Part shown: in pieces, positions 55,607-64,000 of the stretch
Layout of the letters: each line of letters opens with the position of its first letter
How positions within the stretch are numbered: position 1 is the first letter of the stretch
Source of the DNA: Streptomyces sp. 1331.2
GTDB lineage: Bacteria; Actinomycetota; Actinomycetes; Streptomycetales; Streptomycetaceae
Reading direction: 5' to 3'
DNA: 64,000 nucleotides
Assembly (NCBI RefSeq): GCF_900199205.1
Contig: NZ_OBMJ01000001.1
Coordinates: 2,297,001 to 2,361,000, forward strand
Made by a program: the position numbers and the translations under genes
Notes under the pieces: generated by a model
What the model was told of the DNA's origin: nothing
The model's input: only the letters and a program-made list of their open reading frames with translations
The model's database searches: none

Positions 55607-58600
55607 ATGGCGCCCCAGCACCCGACCCCAGCCGCCGGCTCCCCCCGGCCCGACGACCCCCTGGCCGGCTTCGCCCCGGCCACCCGGGCCTGGTTCACCG
55701 GCGCCTTCTCCGCCCCCACCACCGCCCAGGCCGAGGCCTGGCGCGCCATCCAGCGGGACACGGACGTCCTGGTGGTCGCCCCCACCGGCTCCGGCAAGAC
55801 GCTCGCCGCCTTCCTCTCCGCCCTCGACCGGCTCAGCAGCACCCCTCCCCCGGCCGATCCCAAGCACCGCTGCCGGGTCCTCTACGTCTCCCCGCTCAAG
55901 GCCCTCGCGGTGGACGTCGAACGGAACCTGCGCGCCCCGCTGACCGGCCTGCGCCAGGCCGCCGTCCGGCTCGGTCTGCCCGAGCCGGAGGTCCAGGTCG
56001 CCATCCGCTCCGGCGACACCCCGGCCGCCGACCGCCGCCGCTTCGCGACCCACCCGCCGGACATCCTGATCACCACCCCCGAATCGCTGTTCCTGCTGCT
56101 CACCTCCGCCGCCCGGGAGGCCCTGCGCGGCGTGGACACGGTGATCCTGGACGAGGTGCACGCGGTCGCCGGCACCAAGCGCGGCGCACACCTCGCGCTC
56201 ACCCTGGAGCGGCTGGACGAGCTGCTGGACCGCCCGGCCCGCCGGATCGGCCTGTCCGCGACGGTGCGCCCGGTCGAGGAGGTGGCCCGCTTCCTCAGCC
56301 CGCAGCGCGGCGCCGTCGTCGTCCAGCCGCCCGCCGCCAAGGACTTCGACCTCTCGGTGGTCGTCCCCGTCCCCGACCTGGACGACCTGCCCGCCGCCCC
56401 GGCCACCGGCGGCGCCGCCGCCGGCGACCCACAGCGTCAAGCCTCGATCTGGCCGCACGTCGAGGAGCGGATCGTCGACCTGGTCGAGGCGCACCGCTCC
56501 ACCATCGTCTTCGCCAACTCCCGCCGTCTGGCCGAGCGCCTGTGCAACCGGCTGAACGAGATCGCCCACGAGCGCGCCACCGGCACCGCCGCCCCCGAGG
56601 CGCACGCCCCGGCCCAGTTGATGGGCGGCTCGGGCGCAGCCAAGGGCGCGCCCGCGGTCATCGCCCGGGCCCACCACGGCTCCGTCTCCAAGGAGCAGCG
56701 CTCCCTGGTCGAGGAGGAGTTGAAGGCCGGCCGGCTGCCCGCCGTGGTCGCCACCTCCAGCCTGGAGCTGGGCATCGACATGGGCGCCGTCGAGCTGGTC
56801 GTCCAGGTCGAGTCCCCGCCCTCGGTCGCCTCCGGCCTGCAGCGGGTCGGCCGGGCCGGCCACCAGGTCGGCGCGGTCTCCACCGGCGTCTTCTTCCCCA
56901 AGTACCGGGGCGACCTGGTGCAGTCCGCCGTGGTCACCGAGCGGATGCGGGCCGGCCGGATCGAGGCGCTGCGCATCCCCCGCAACCCGCTGGACGTGCT
57001 GGCCCAGCAACTCGTCGCGATGACGGCCCTGGACACCTGGCCGGTGGACGACCTGCTCGCCGTGGTCCGCCGCGCCGCGCCCTTCGCCACCCTCCCGCAG
57101 TCCGCCTTCGACGCCGTGCTCGACATGCTGGCCGGCCGCTACCCCTCGGACGCCTTCGCCGAGCTGCGCCCCCGCGTGGTCTGGGACCGGGTGGCCGGCA
57201 CCGTGACCGGCCGCCCCGGCGCCCAGCGCCTGGCCGTCACCTCCGGCGGCACCATCCCCGACCGCGGCCTGTTCGGCGTCTTCATCGCCGGCGCAGACCC
57301 CAAGAAGGGCGGCGGCCGGGTGGGAGAGCTCGACGAGGAGATGGTCTACGAGTCCCGCGTCGGCGACGTCTTCACGCTGGGCACCACCTCCTGGCGGATC
57401 GAGGAGATCACCCACGACAAGGTGCTGGTCACCCCCGCCCCAGGCATCCCCGGCCGGCTCCCGTTCTGGAAGGGCGACACCCTCGGCCGTCCGCTCGAAC
57501 TCGGCCGCGCCCTGGGCGCGTTCACCCGCGAGCTGGGTGCGCTGCAGCCCGCGGCCGCCACCGAGCGCCTCAAGCAGGCCGGGCTGGACGACTGGGCCGC
57601 CGCCAACCTGCTCGACTACCTCGCCGAACAGCGCGCCGCCTGCGGCCACCTCCCGGACGACCGCACCATCGTGGTCGAGCGCTTCCGCGACGAGCTCGGC
57701 GACTGGCGGATCGTCATCCACTCCCCGTTCGGCGCCCAGGTGCACGCCCCCTGGGCCCTCGCCCTCGGCGCCCGACTCCGGGAGAAGCACGGCCTCGACC
57801 CCCAGGTCATGCACGCCGACGACGGCATCGTCCTGCGCCTGCCCGACGCGGACCTGCTCGCCCCCGACTTCGATTTCGGCAGCCCTGCGGACCAGTCGCA
57901 ACAGGCGGGTTCGACCCCGGACGAGGCCCCGGTCGGCGCCGACGCCGCCCTGTTCGACCCGGGCGAGATCGAACAGCTGGTCACCGACCAGGTCGGCGGC
58001 TCCGCCCTGTTCGCCTCCCGCTTCCGCGAGTGCGCCGGCCGCGCCCTGCTGCTCCCCCGCCGCAGCCCCGGCCGCCGCACCCCGCTCTGGCAGCAGCGCC
58101 AGCGCGCCGCCCAACTGCTCGAAGTCGCCTCCGAGTACGGCTCGTTCCCGATCGTCCTGGAGGCCGTCCGCGAGTGCCTGCAGGACGTCTTCGACGTCCC
58201 CGGCCTGGTCGAGCTGATGGGGGACCTGGAATCCCGCGCCGTCCGGCTGGTCGAGGTCACCACCCCCGAGCCCTCGCCCTTCGCCCGCTCGCTGCTCTTC
58301 GGCTACGTCGCCCAGTTCCTCTACGAGGGCGACTCCCCGCTCGCCGAACGCCGGGCCGCCGCCCTCTCGCTGGACTCCCGGCTGCTGTCCGAACTCCTCG
58401 GCCAGGCCGAGCTGAGCGAACTGCTCGACCCCCGGGTACTCGCCGAGCTGGAGGCCGAGCTCCAACGCCTCACCCCCGAGCGCCGGATCAGGGACGCCGA
58501 GGGCGTCGCCGACGCCCTGCGCCTGCTCGGCCCGCTCGGCGAGGCCGAGTTGACCGCCCGCGGCGCCGAGCCGCTGTGGGCCCTGGAACTGGAGGCCGCC

Positions 58601-60325
58601 CGCCGGGTGATCCAGGTCCGGATCGCCGGCGAGCAGCGCTGGGCCGCGATCGAGGACGCCGGACGGCTGCGCGACGCGCTCGGCACCCCGCTGCCGGTCG
58701 GCGTCCCCGAGGCCTTCACCGAACCGGTCAAGGACCCGCTGGGCGACCTGCTGGCCCGCCACGCCCGCACCCACGGCCCGTTCACCGCCGCCGAGGCCGC
58801 CGCCCGGTACGGCCTGGGCACCGCCGTCGTCACCGGCACCCTGCACCGCCTCACCGCCGCCGGCCGCCTGGTCCAGGGCGCCTTCCGGCCCGCCGAGAGC
58901 CACACCGCCGCCCCCGAGTGGTGCGACGCCGAGGTGCTGCGCCGGCTGCGCCGCCGCTCGCTGGCCGCCCTGCGCCAGGAGGTCGAGCCCGTCCCGCCGC
59001 GCGCCCTGGCCGCCTTCCTCCCGCAGTGGCAGCACCTGGCCGGCCACCGGCTGCGCGGCCCGGACGGCCTGCTAAGGGTGGTCGAACAGCTCCAGGGCAC
59101 CGCCCTGCCCGCCTCCGCCCTGGAGAAGTTGGTCCTCCCGGCCCGGCTGGCCGACTACTCCCCCGGCCTGCTGGACGAGTTGACGGCGGCCGGCGAGATC
59201 GGCTGGTGCGGGGCCGGCGCACTGCCCGGCAAGGACGGCTGGATCAGCCTGCACCTCACCGAGAACGCCCACCTGCTGCGCCCCGAGCCGGTCCCGCCCG
59301 CGCTCACCCCGCTGCACAGCGCCCTGATGTCCGCCCTGGCCGGCGGCTACGGCCTGTTCTTCCGCCAGCTCGTCCAACAGCTCCCGGAGGAGACCGCGGA
59401 GCCCGAGGTCGTCACGGCCCTGTGGGACCTGGTCTGGGCCGGCTACGTCACCAATGACACCCTCGCCCCGCTGCGCGCCCTGCTCGGCTCCGCCCGGACG
59501 GCCGGCGCCACCGCCCACCGCGCGCCCCGGGCGACGCCGCGCGGCCGCTACGGCGGTGCCGGCCGCCCCTTCGGCCGGGTCGGCGGCGCCCTGCGCAGCG
59601 GTCCGCCGACGGTGGCCGGGCGCTGGTCGCTGCTGCCCGGCCTCGCCCCCGACCCGACGGTCCGGGCCACCGCCCAGGCGCAGAGCCTGCTGGATCGCCA
59701 CGGCCTGCTCACCCGGGGCACGGTGGCGGCCGAACGGGTGCCCGGCGGCTTCGCCGGGGTCTACCGGGTGCTCGCCGCGATGGAGGAACGCGGCCGGGCC
59801 CGCCGGGGCTACTTCGTCGAGGGCCTCGGCGGCGCCCAGTTCGCGATGGAGGGCGCGGCCGACCGGCTGCGCTCCGTCAACGGCCGACTGGAGCGGGGCC
59901 GGGCCGCCGAGTGGCCCGCCGCCCCGGCCGCCGAGCCGCCGCAGGCCCTGGTGCTGGCCGCCGCCGACCCTGCCAACGCCTACGGCGCCGCCCTGCCCTG
60001 GCCGGAGCCGCCCACCGCGCCCGGCGGCAAGGAGTCCACCGCCCACCGCCCGGGCCGCAAGGCGGGCGCCCTGGTGGTCCTGGTGGACGGCGAGCTGACG
60101 CTGTACGTCGAGCGCGGCGGCAAGTCCCTGCTGGCCTGGCCGGAGGACGAGGAGACCCGGGCGCTGGCGGCCGGTGCGCTGGCCGCCGCCATCCGGGCGG
60201 GCGCGCTCGGCAGCGTCACGGTGGAGCGGGCCAACGGCGAGCCCGCCCTCGGCTCCGAGCTCGGCCGCGCCCTGGAGGACGCCGGGTTCCACGCCACCCC
60301 GCGCGGCCTGCGGCTGCGCCCCTGA
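55607..60325 (+). CDS. lhr: Large helicase-related protein Lhr
   Basis: 1572-residue SF2 helicase, translocating 3'-5' and unwinding RNA-DNA hybrids in the family. Walker A APTGSGKT at 58-65, DEVH near 181, and QRVGRAGHQ near 411 form the helicase core, followed by the winged-helix and Lhr-specific domains (GELDEEMVYESR, GTTSWRIEEITHDKVLV) and the long Lhr C-terminal part that makes the beta-barrel. ATG 55607 after GGGGG; an upstream ATG 55496 lies in the promoter. The Lhr C-terminal region is characteristic of actinobacteria and proteobacteria. Confidence 0.95.
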   Translation: MAPQHPTPAAGSPRPDDPLAGFAPATRAWFTGAFSAPTTAQAEAWRAIQRDTDVLVVAPTGSGKTLAAFLSALDRLSSTPPPADPKHRCRVLYVSPLKALAVDVERNLRAPLTGLRQAAVRLGLPEPEVQVAIRSGDTPAADRRRFATHPPDILITTPESLFLLLTSAAREALRGVDTVILDEVHAVAGTKRGAHLALTLERLDELLDRPARRIGLSATVRPVEEVARFLSPQRGAVVVQPPAAKDFDLSVVVPVPDLDDLPAAPATGGAAAGDPQRQASIWPHVEERIVDLVEAHRSTIVFANSRRLAERLCNRLNEIAHERATGTAAPEAHAPAQLMGGSGAAKGAPAVIARAHHGSVSKEQRSLVEEELKAGRLPAVVATSSLELGIDMGAVELVVQVESPPSVASGLQRVGRAGHQVGAVSTGVFFPKYRGDLVQSAVVTERMRAGRIEALRIPRNPLDVLAQQLVAMTALDTWPVDDLLAVVRRAAPFATLPQSAFDAVLDMLAGRYPSDAFAELRPRVVWDRVAGTVTGRPGAQRLAVTSGGTIPDRGLFGVFIAGADPKKGGGRVGELDEEMVYESRVGDVFTLGTTSWRIEEITHDKVLVTPAPGIPGRLPFWKGDTLGRPLELGRALGAFTRELGALQPAAATERLKQAGLDDWAAANLLDYLAEQRAACGHLPDDRTIVVERFRDELGDWRIVIHSPFGAQVHAPWALALGARLREKHGLDPQVMHADDGIVLRLPDADLLAPDFDFGSPADQSQQAGSTPDEAPVGADAALFDPGEIEQLVTDQVGGSALFASRFRECAGRALLLPRRSPGRRTPLWQQRQRAAQLLEVASEYGSFPIVLEAVRECLQDVFDVPGLVELMGDLESRAVRLVEVTTPEPSPFARSLLFGYVAQFLYEGDSPLAERRAAALSLDSRLLSELLGQAELSELLDPRVLAELEAELQRLTPERRIRDAEGVADALRLLGPLGEAELTARGAEPLWALELEAARRVIQVRIAGEQRWAAIEDAGRLRDALGTPLPVGVPEAFTEPVKDPLGDLLARHARTHGPFTAAEAAARYGLGTAVVTGTLHRLTAAGRLVQGAFRPAESHTAAPEWCDAEVLRRLRRRSLAALRQEVEPVPPRALAAFLPQWQHLAGHRLRGPDGLLRVVEQLQGTALPASALEKLVLPARLADYSPGLLDELTAAGEIGWCGAGALPGKDGWISLHLTENAHLLRPEPVPPALTPLHSALMSALAGGYGLFFRQLVQQLPEETAEPEVVTALWDLVWAGYVTNDTLAPLRALLGSARTAGATAHRAPRATPRGRYGGAGRPFGRVGGALRSGPPTVAGRWSLLPGLAPDPTVRATAQAQSLLDRHGLLTRGTVAAERVPGGFAGVYRVLAAMEERGRARRGYFVEGLGGAQFAMEGAADRLRSVNGRLERGRAAEWPAAPAAEPPQALVLAAADPANAYGAALPWPEPPTAPGGKESTAHRPGRKAGALVVLVDGELTLYVERGGKSLLAWPEDEETRALAAGALAAAIRAGALGSVTVERANGEPALGSELGRALEDAGFHATPRGLRLRP

Positions 60326-60353
60326 GCCGGGGCACGAAGCAGCACACGGGAAC

Positions 60354-60392
60354 GCCGGAGGCCGCGGGGTCCAGGACCCCGCGGCCTCCGGC
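60354..60392. terminator. Terminator between lhr and the convergent small gene
   Basis: 19-bp perfect inverted repeat around a single A (GCCGGAGGCCGCGGGGTCC and complement), which in RNA forms a stem of about 17 pairs with a small loop. It lies 28 bp after the lhr stop. Confidence 0.82.
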
Positions 60393-60445
60393 CACGTCTG
60401 ATCTCCCGAGCTGTGTCTCCCGAGCCGTCGTCACCCGGGTCGCAC

Positions 60446-60745
60446 TCACCCGATCTGCGGCGGCTGCGCCTCCACCGGCCGGACCGCCTCCTCGGGCCGG
60501 CGCCCGGCCGGTCCGGTCGCGTTCCGGTCGGCGTGCACCGGGATGAGACCGAGCCCCCAGCCTCCGGCCGCGAGCAGCCCGAGCGCCGCACCGTCGGCGA
60601 GTTCTCCCCGGACGATCAGCAGCCACCAGGCGAACCCGGCCGCCACGGCCGCCAGGACCGGCCGCACCGGACGTCGCGCCCGGAGCAACAGTCGCGCCCG
60701 GGCCCGTATTCGGGCCGACGGGCGCATCCGCACGTCTCTTCGCAC
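60446..60745 (-). CDS. Small membrane protein, unknown
   Basis: 99 residues: very basic N-terminus (RRDVRMRPSARIRARARLLLRARR) and two hydrophobic segments (about 30-47 and 52-70), then a Pro/Glu tail. GTG 60745 or ATG 60727 may be the start. It lies 55 bp downstream of clgR and probably shares its transcript. Function unknown. Confidence 0.65.
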   Translation of the reverse strand: MRRDVRMRPSARIRARARLLLRARRPVRPVLAAVAAGFAWWLLIVRGELADGAALGLLAAGGWGLGLIPVHADRNATGPAGRRPEEAVRPVEAQPPQIG

Positions 60746-60800
60746 GACCGCCCTCCCTTCGCTCGCCCCGGGCAGGGACGCCCGGGAGTCGAGGCCGGGA

Positions 60801-61169
60801 TCAGGCGGCGACCACGTCCATCGCGGCGGCCTTGGGCGACATGGTCGCCCGGTCGCTGCCGGGGGCGGGAAGCGGAACCGGTTCGAGTACCGGCCTCAGC
60901 AGATCACCTTCGGAGAGGGTGGCCATCGCCGCAAGTTCGGCGAGCGACAGTTCGTCGCTGACCTCGCGCATGACCTCGGACATCCGGACGTCGAGTGCGT
61001 CGCAGATGGCGGAGAGCAACTCCGAGGAGGCCTCCTTCTGTCCCCGCTCGACCTCGGAGAGGTACCCGAGCGAAACCCTGGCGGCCGCCGACACCTCGCG
61101 GAGTGTGCGGCCCTGGCGCTGGCGCTGCCGACGCAGTACATCGCCCAGTAGGCGACGGAGCAGGATCAT
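60801..61169 (-). CDS. clgR: ClgR-type XRE regulator of Clp proteases
   Basis: 122-residue XRE-family activator. HTH at about 17-75 ([48 protein letters not shown]), then an acidic/hydrophobic region and a tail ending VVAA. Family knowledge: ClgR activates clpP1P2 and lon in streptomycetes, and its C-terminal Ala-Ala is a ClpP degron, giving feedback. ATG 61169 is chosen over the frame to 61274. Place upstream of cinA-pgsA-rimO, as in other streptomycetes. Confidence 0.94.
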   Translation of the reverse strand: MILLRRLLGDVLRRQRQRQGRTLREVSAAARVSLGYLSEVERGQKEASSELLSAICDALDVRMSEVMREVSDELSLAELAAMATLSEGDLLRPVLEPVPLPAPGSDRATMSPKAAAMDVVAA

Positions 61170-61486
61170 CGGTGCCTCCCTCCTCGGACTGCGGATCGAG
61201 ATGTCACGACCCCACCGTACCGCCTTGCCCGCTTCGCGTGCGGGGACCCTGGTCGTGTTCACTCTGGGCTGCAAGGCTGTCCCCCTCCTCGTTCCGGTGT
61301 CGTCCCCGGGTCCGTGGGCCCCTCGTGGTACCCGACGCGGGCCACCCGGCCACCGTCACGCAACTCGTTCGCCACCTGGTTTCTGCCCAACCAGGCTGTT
61401 GGATGTAACACGATCCTCCAGCTGTGTCGTCCCCGTGCGCCAGATCGGCAGATCTCGGTTCGGTGGAGATCCGTCGGCGAGGGCCG
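61170..61486. other. clgR upstream region
   Basis: 317 bp with no supported gene between cinA and clgR. GTTCGCCACCTGG (about 61367-61379) is a weak partial match to the ClgR motif GTTCGC-N5-GCG, and CCCGCTTCGCGTGCGGG (about 61227-61243) is an imperfect palindrome. I do not claim either as a site. Confidence 0.4.
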
Positions 61487-61990
61487 TCATCGTGCGAGCC
61501 GGCCGACGAGCAGCTCCAGCGCGGCAGTCACCGCCCCGTGACGGATTGTGGCACGCCCGCCCGACAGCAGGGGCGAAGTGACCAGAGTTCCCCCCGGTCC
61601 GGCGACCGCCAGGTGTACGGTGCCCACCGGCTGCCCGCCCTGCGGCTCCGGACCGGCCACCCCGGTGGTCGCCAGCCCGTAGGTGGCACCCAGCAGCCGC
61701 CGCACGCCCTCGGCCATCTGCCGGGCCACCACCGGGTGGACCGGCCCGTACACGTCCAGCAGGCCCTCGTCGACGCCGAGCACCGAGGCCTTCAGCTCGG
61801 TCGCGTACGCGGTGACCGAGCCCCGGAAGGTCGCGGACGCCCCGGGGACGTCCACCAGCGCGGCGGCCAGCAGCCCCCCAGTCAGCGACTCGGCGACGGC
61901 CAGGGTGCCGCCCTCGGCCCGCAGGGCGGCGTGCGCCCGCTCGGCCAGCCCGTGGTCGTGCTCCGCCACCCGGTCTCCCCCGTCGCTCAC
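61487..61990 (-). CDS. cinA: CinA C-terminal domain protein (nicotinamide-nucleotide amidase type)
   Basis: 167 residues covering only the CinA C-terminal (PncC) domain: LAVAESLTGGLLAAAL with the catalytic serine, YATELKASVLGV, ATTGVAGPEPQGGQPVGTV. It hydrolyses NMN to NaMN in this family. GTG 61990 overlaps the pgsA stop by GTGA, and the two are thus coupled. No N-terminal competence domain is present, which is normal for the stand-alone form. Confidence 0.95.
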   Translation of the reverse strand: MSDGGDRVAEHDHGLAERAHAALRAEGGTLAVAESLTGGLLAAALVDVPGASATFRGSVTAYATELKASVLGVDEGLLDVYGPVHPVVARQMAEGVRRLLGATYGLATTGVAGPEPQGGQPVGTVHLAVAGPGGTLVTSPLLSGGRATIRHGAVTAALELLVGRLAR

Positions 61991-62625
61991 CGGTCCGCGC
62001 GCTCCGCGGCCCGTCCCTCGCGGCGCAGTCGCAGCGCCTGTCCGACGTAGTCCAGCGCGGTGCCGACGGTCAGCAGCACCGCCAGCCCCATCAGCACGGC
62101 CCGCCCGGTGGCCAGCCAGCCGGTCAGGGCGAGCACGTACATGCCGACCGCGGTGCCCTGGGTCAGCGTCTTGAGCTTGCCGCCGCGGCTGGCCGGGATG
62201 ACCCCGTAGCGGATCACCCAGAAGCGCATCAGGGTGATGCCGAGCTCGCGGGCCAGGATCACCACGGTGACCCACCAGGGCAGGTCGCCGAGCAGCGAGA
62301 GGCCGATCAGCGCCGAGCCCATGATCGCCTTGTCGGCGATCGGGTCGGCGATCTTCCCGAAGTCGGTGACCAGACCCTTGCGGCGGGCGATCTCCCCGTC
62401 GAACAGGTCGGTGATCATCGCGATGGCGAACGCGGCCCAGGCGACCGAGCGCCACTTGGGATCGTGCCCGCCGCCGGCGAACAGCAGGGCCACGAAGACC
62501 GGCACCAGCAGCACCCGGACCATCGTGAGCACGTTGGCGATGTTCCAGACCCCCGGGGTCGACGGCACCGCGGCCGCCGGTCTGCCCGGGTGGGCCGCGG
62601 CCGGGGCGCCGGGCCCCTGGGTCAT
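61987..62625 (-). CDS. pgsA: CDP-diacylglycerol-glycerol-3-phosphate 3-phosphatidyltransferase
   Basis: 212-residue membrane enzyme of phospholipid synthesis. CDP-alcohol phosphotransferase motif [27 protein letters not shown] near 75-100 is complete (three conserved Asp). About five transmembrane segments; N-terminal 30 residues are Pro/Ala-rich. ATG 62625 overlaps the rimO TGA by ATGA. Streptomycete chromosomes may carry more than one paralogue; this is the one between rimO and cinA. Confidence 0.95.
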   Translation of the reverse strand: MTQGPGAPAAAHPGRPAAAVPSTPGVWNIANVLTMVRVLLVPVFVALLFAGGGHDPKWRSVAWAAFAIAMITDLFDGEIARRKGLVTDFGKIADPIADKAIMGSALIGLSLLGDLPWWVTVVILARELGITLMRFWVIRYGVIPASRGGKLKTLTQGTAVGMYVLALTGWLATGRAVLMGLAVLLTVGTALDYVGQALRLRREGRAAERADR

Positions 62626-64000
62626 TCCCCGGCTCCCGGGGTCTCGGCCCCCGACGTCCTGGCCGGCCGGACCTGCTCCAGCGCCTCGGCGACCAGGTCG
62701 ACGCCCTCGCTGGCCACCACCTTGGCCCGCCAGAACTGCCCGACCGCGGGCGCCTCGACGCCTTCGAGGGTGGTCAGGCCGTCGGTCTCCGGGGCCTGGT
62801 GGGCGGCCCGGCCCTCGACCACGCCGTCCTCGATCGACTCGACCAGCACCACGACCTCGGTGCCGATCCGCTGCTCGGCCCGCTGGGCGGTCATCTCCTC
62901 GGCCAGCCGGCTGAGCCGGTCCAGCCGGTCGGCGATCACGTCCTCGGGCAGCTTGCCGTCGTAGCCGGCGGCCTCGGTGCCCTCCTCGTCGGAGTAGCCG
63001 AAGACGCCGATCGCGTCCAGCCCGGCGTGCGTGACGAAGCGCTCCAGCTCGGCGAAGTCCTCGTCGGTCTCGCCGGGGAAGCCCACGATGAAGTTGGAGC
63101 GGGCGCCGGCCTGCGGAGCCTTGTCGCGGATGGTCTTCAGCAGCTCCAGGAACTGGTCGGTGGACCCGAAGCGGCGCATCCGGCGCAGCACGGCGGGCGC
63201 CGAGTGCTGGAAGGACAGGTCGAAGTAGGGCGCGATGTCCTCGATGCCGGTCATCGCGTCGATCAGGCCCGGGCGCATCTCGGCCGGCTGCAGGTAGGAG
63301 ACCCGCACCCGCTCGACGCCCTCGATCGCGGCGATCTCGCCGAGCAGCGTTTCCAGCAGCCGGATGTCGCCGAGGTCCTTGCCGTACGAGGTGTTGTTCT
63401 CGCTGACCAGGACGATCTCGCGGACGCCCTGCCCGGCCAGCCACTGGGCCTCGTGCAGCACGTCGGAGGGGCGGCGGGAGATGAAGGAGCCGCGGAAGGC
63501 CGGGATGGCGCAGAAGGAGCAGCGCCGGTCGCAGCCGGAGGCGAGCTTGACCGAGGCGACCGGATTGTCGTCCAGCCGCTTGCGCAGGGTGCGCGGGCCG
63601 GAGGCCGGGGCGACGCCCTCGGGCAGGTCGGCGATCGGCTCGGCGGCGGCCTCGGCGCCGTGGCCGGGCAGCGCGACGGCCTCGGCGGCGGACTGCCGCT
63701 CGGCGGGGCTGATCGGCAGCAGCTTGCGGCGGTCGCGCGGGATGTGCGGGGCGTGGTGGCCGCCGGAGAGGATGGTCTGCAGGCGGTCGGAGATGTCGGC
63801 GTAGTCGTCGAAGCCGAGCACGCCGTCGGCCTCGGGCAGGGCGTCGGCGAGCTCCTTGCCGTACCGCTCGGCCATGCAGCCGACCGCGACGACGGCCTGG
63901 GTGCGGCCGTGGCCCTTGAGGTCGTTGGCCTCCAGCAGGGCGTCCACGGAGTCCTTCTTGGCGGCCTCGACGAAGCCGCAGGTGTTGACGACGGCGACAT
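62622..64000 (-). CDS. rimO: Ribosomal protein S12 methylthiotransferase, 5' end outside the window
   Basis: Radical SAM methylthiotransferase that modifies an Asp of S12. Visible from [22 protein letters not shown] at the window edge; radical-SAM motif [36 protein letters not shown] and a TRAM-like C-terminus. 459 residues are visible, so only about 35 N-terminal residues are missing. It is upstream and coupled to pgsA. It differs from MiaB of the same family by its lack of the i6A-tRNA signature and by neighbours. Confidence 0.95.
   Translation of the reverse strand, partial: VAVVNTCGFVEAAKKDSVDALLEANDLKGHGRTQAVVAVGCMAERYGKELADALPEADGVLGFDDYADISDRLQTILSGGHHAPHIPRDRRKLLPISPAERQSAAEAVALPGHGAEAAAEPIADLPEGVAPASGPRTLRKRLDDNPVASVKLASGCDRRCSFCAIPAFRGSFISRRPSDVLHEAQWLAGQGVREIVLVSENNTSYGKDLGDIRLLETLLGEIAAIEGVERVRVSYLQPAEMRPGLIDAMTGIEDIAPYFDLSFQHSAPAVLRRMRRFGSTDQFLELLKTIRDKAPQAGARSNFIVGFPGETDEDFAELERFVTHAGLDAIGVFGYSDEEGTEAAGYDGKLPEDVIADRLDRLSRLAEEMTAQRAEQRIGTEVVVLVESIEDGVVEGRAAHQAPETDGLTTLEGVEAPAVGQFWRAKVVASEGVDLVAEALEQVRPARTSGAETPGAGE

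Noticed and set aside
55037..59047. A 1336-codon minus-strand frame over lhr
   Set aside because: Antisense shadow of lhr; its apparent Gly/Gln/Ala repeats reflect the codon bias of lhr.
61367..61379. A ClgR binding site upstream of clgR
   Set aside because: GTTCGC is present but the required GCG after N5 is not.

Overview
This window is a stretch of very GC-rich actinobacterial chromosome. Gene content and order (rnhB; cvn conservon; nrdJ-nrdR; lexA; hflX; an RSH gene; dapF; miaA; miaB; gluABCD; recX-recA; lhr; clgR; cinA-pgsA-rimO) match the conserved core of Streptomycetaceae chromosomes (Streptomyces or Kitasatospora). GTG and TTG starts, very rare TTA codons, B12-dependent ribonucleotide reductase, gluABCD and a conservon with paired P450s support this. 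The genus is not decided by anything I can see. No rRNA, tRNA, CRISPR array, transposase or integrase was recognised.

Layout. 0.1-3.5 kb: rnhB, a TetR regulator and a divergent 14-TM drug-efflux type MFS pump, with two 14-bp operator-like palindromes between them. 3.6-9.2 kb: a polytopic membrane protein of unknown function, then a three-gene sugar ABC importer (binding lipoprotein, two permeases) without an ATPase. 9.4-15.4 kb: a complete conservon, cvnA-B-C-D followed by a P450 whose K-helix ExxR is ExxW (CYP157-like) and a canonical P450 (CYP154-like). 15.6-16.6 kb: direct repeats, a decayed ORF and an NmrA-like reductase. 16.7-20.5 kb: nrdJ and nrdR with paired NrdR-box candidates. 20.6-23.8 kb: lexA with an SOS box, and a DinG-like helicase.

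23.8-29.6 kb: a four-gene NIS-siderophore operon under a near-perfect iron box. It holds a type A (IucA-like) synthetase, a GNAT acyltransferase, an amine N-hydroxylase and a type C (IucC/DesD-like) synthetase, with no lysine decarboxylase. This looks aerobactin-like rather than desferrioxamine-like and is the most notable accessory system here. 29.9-32.3 kb: two tandem secreted trypsin-like lipoproteins. 32.4-42.0 kb: hflX, an RSH enzyme (with a TTA codon and a divergent synthetase domain), dapF, a membrane protein, miaA, an MT0933-antitoxin-like small protein, an extradiol-dioxygenase-like protein and miaB. 42.2-45.5 kb: an orphan TAXI solute-binding protein convergent with a two-component system. 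45.9-49.4 kb: gluABCD. 49.5-60.3 kb: an FAD monooxygenase, recX-recA (SOS box), DUF3046, a subtilase and lhr. 60.4-64 kb: a small membrane protein, clgR, cinA, pgsA and rimO (cut by the window end).

Themes. DNA-damage and dNTP supply genes cluster (lexA, recA, recX, DinG-like helicase, lhr, nrdJ, nrdR), with LexA boxes at lexA and recA. Many intergenic gaps and two N-terminal coding regions carry short tandem duplications (11-23 bp units). Two genes, the MFS pump and the RSH gene, contain an in-frame TTA codon, so their translation is probably bldA-dependent. All functional statements come from reading motifs and context; no database search was run.
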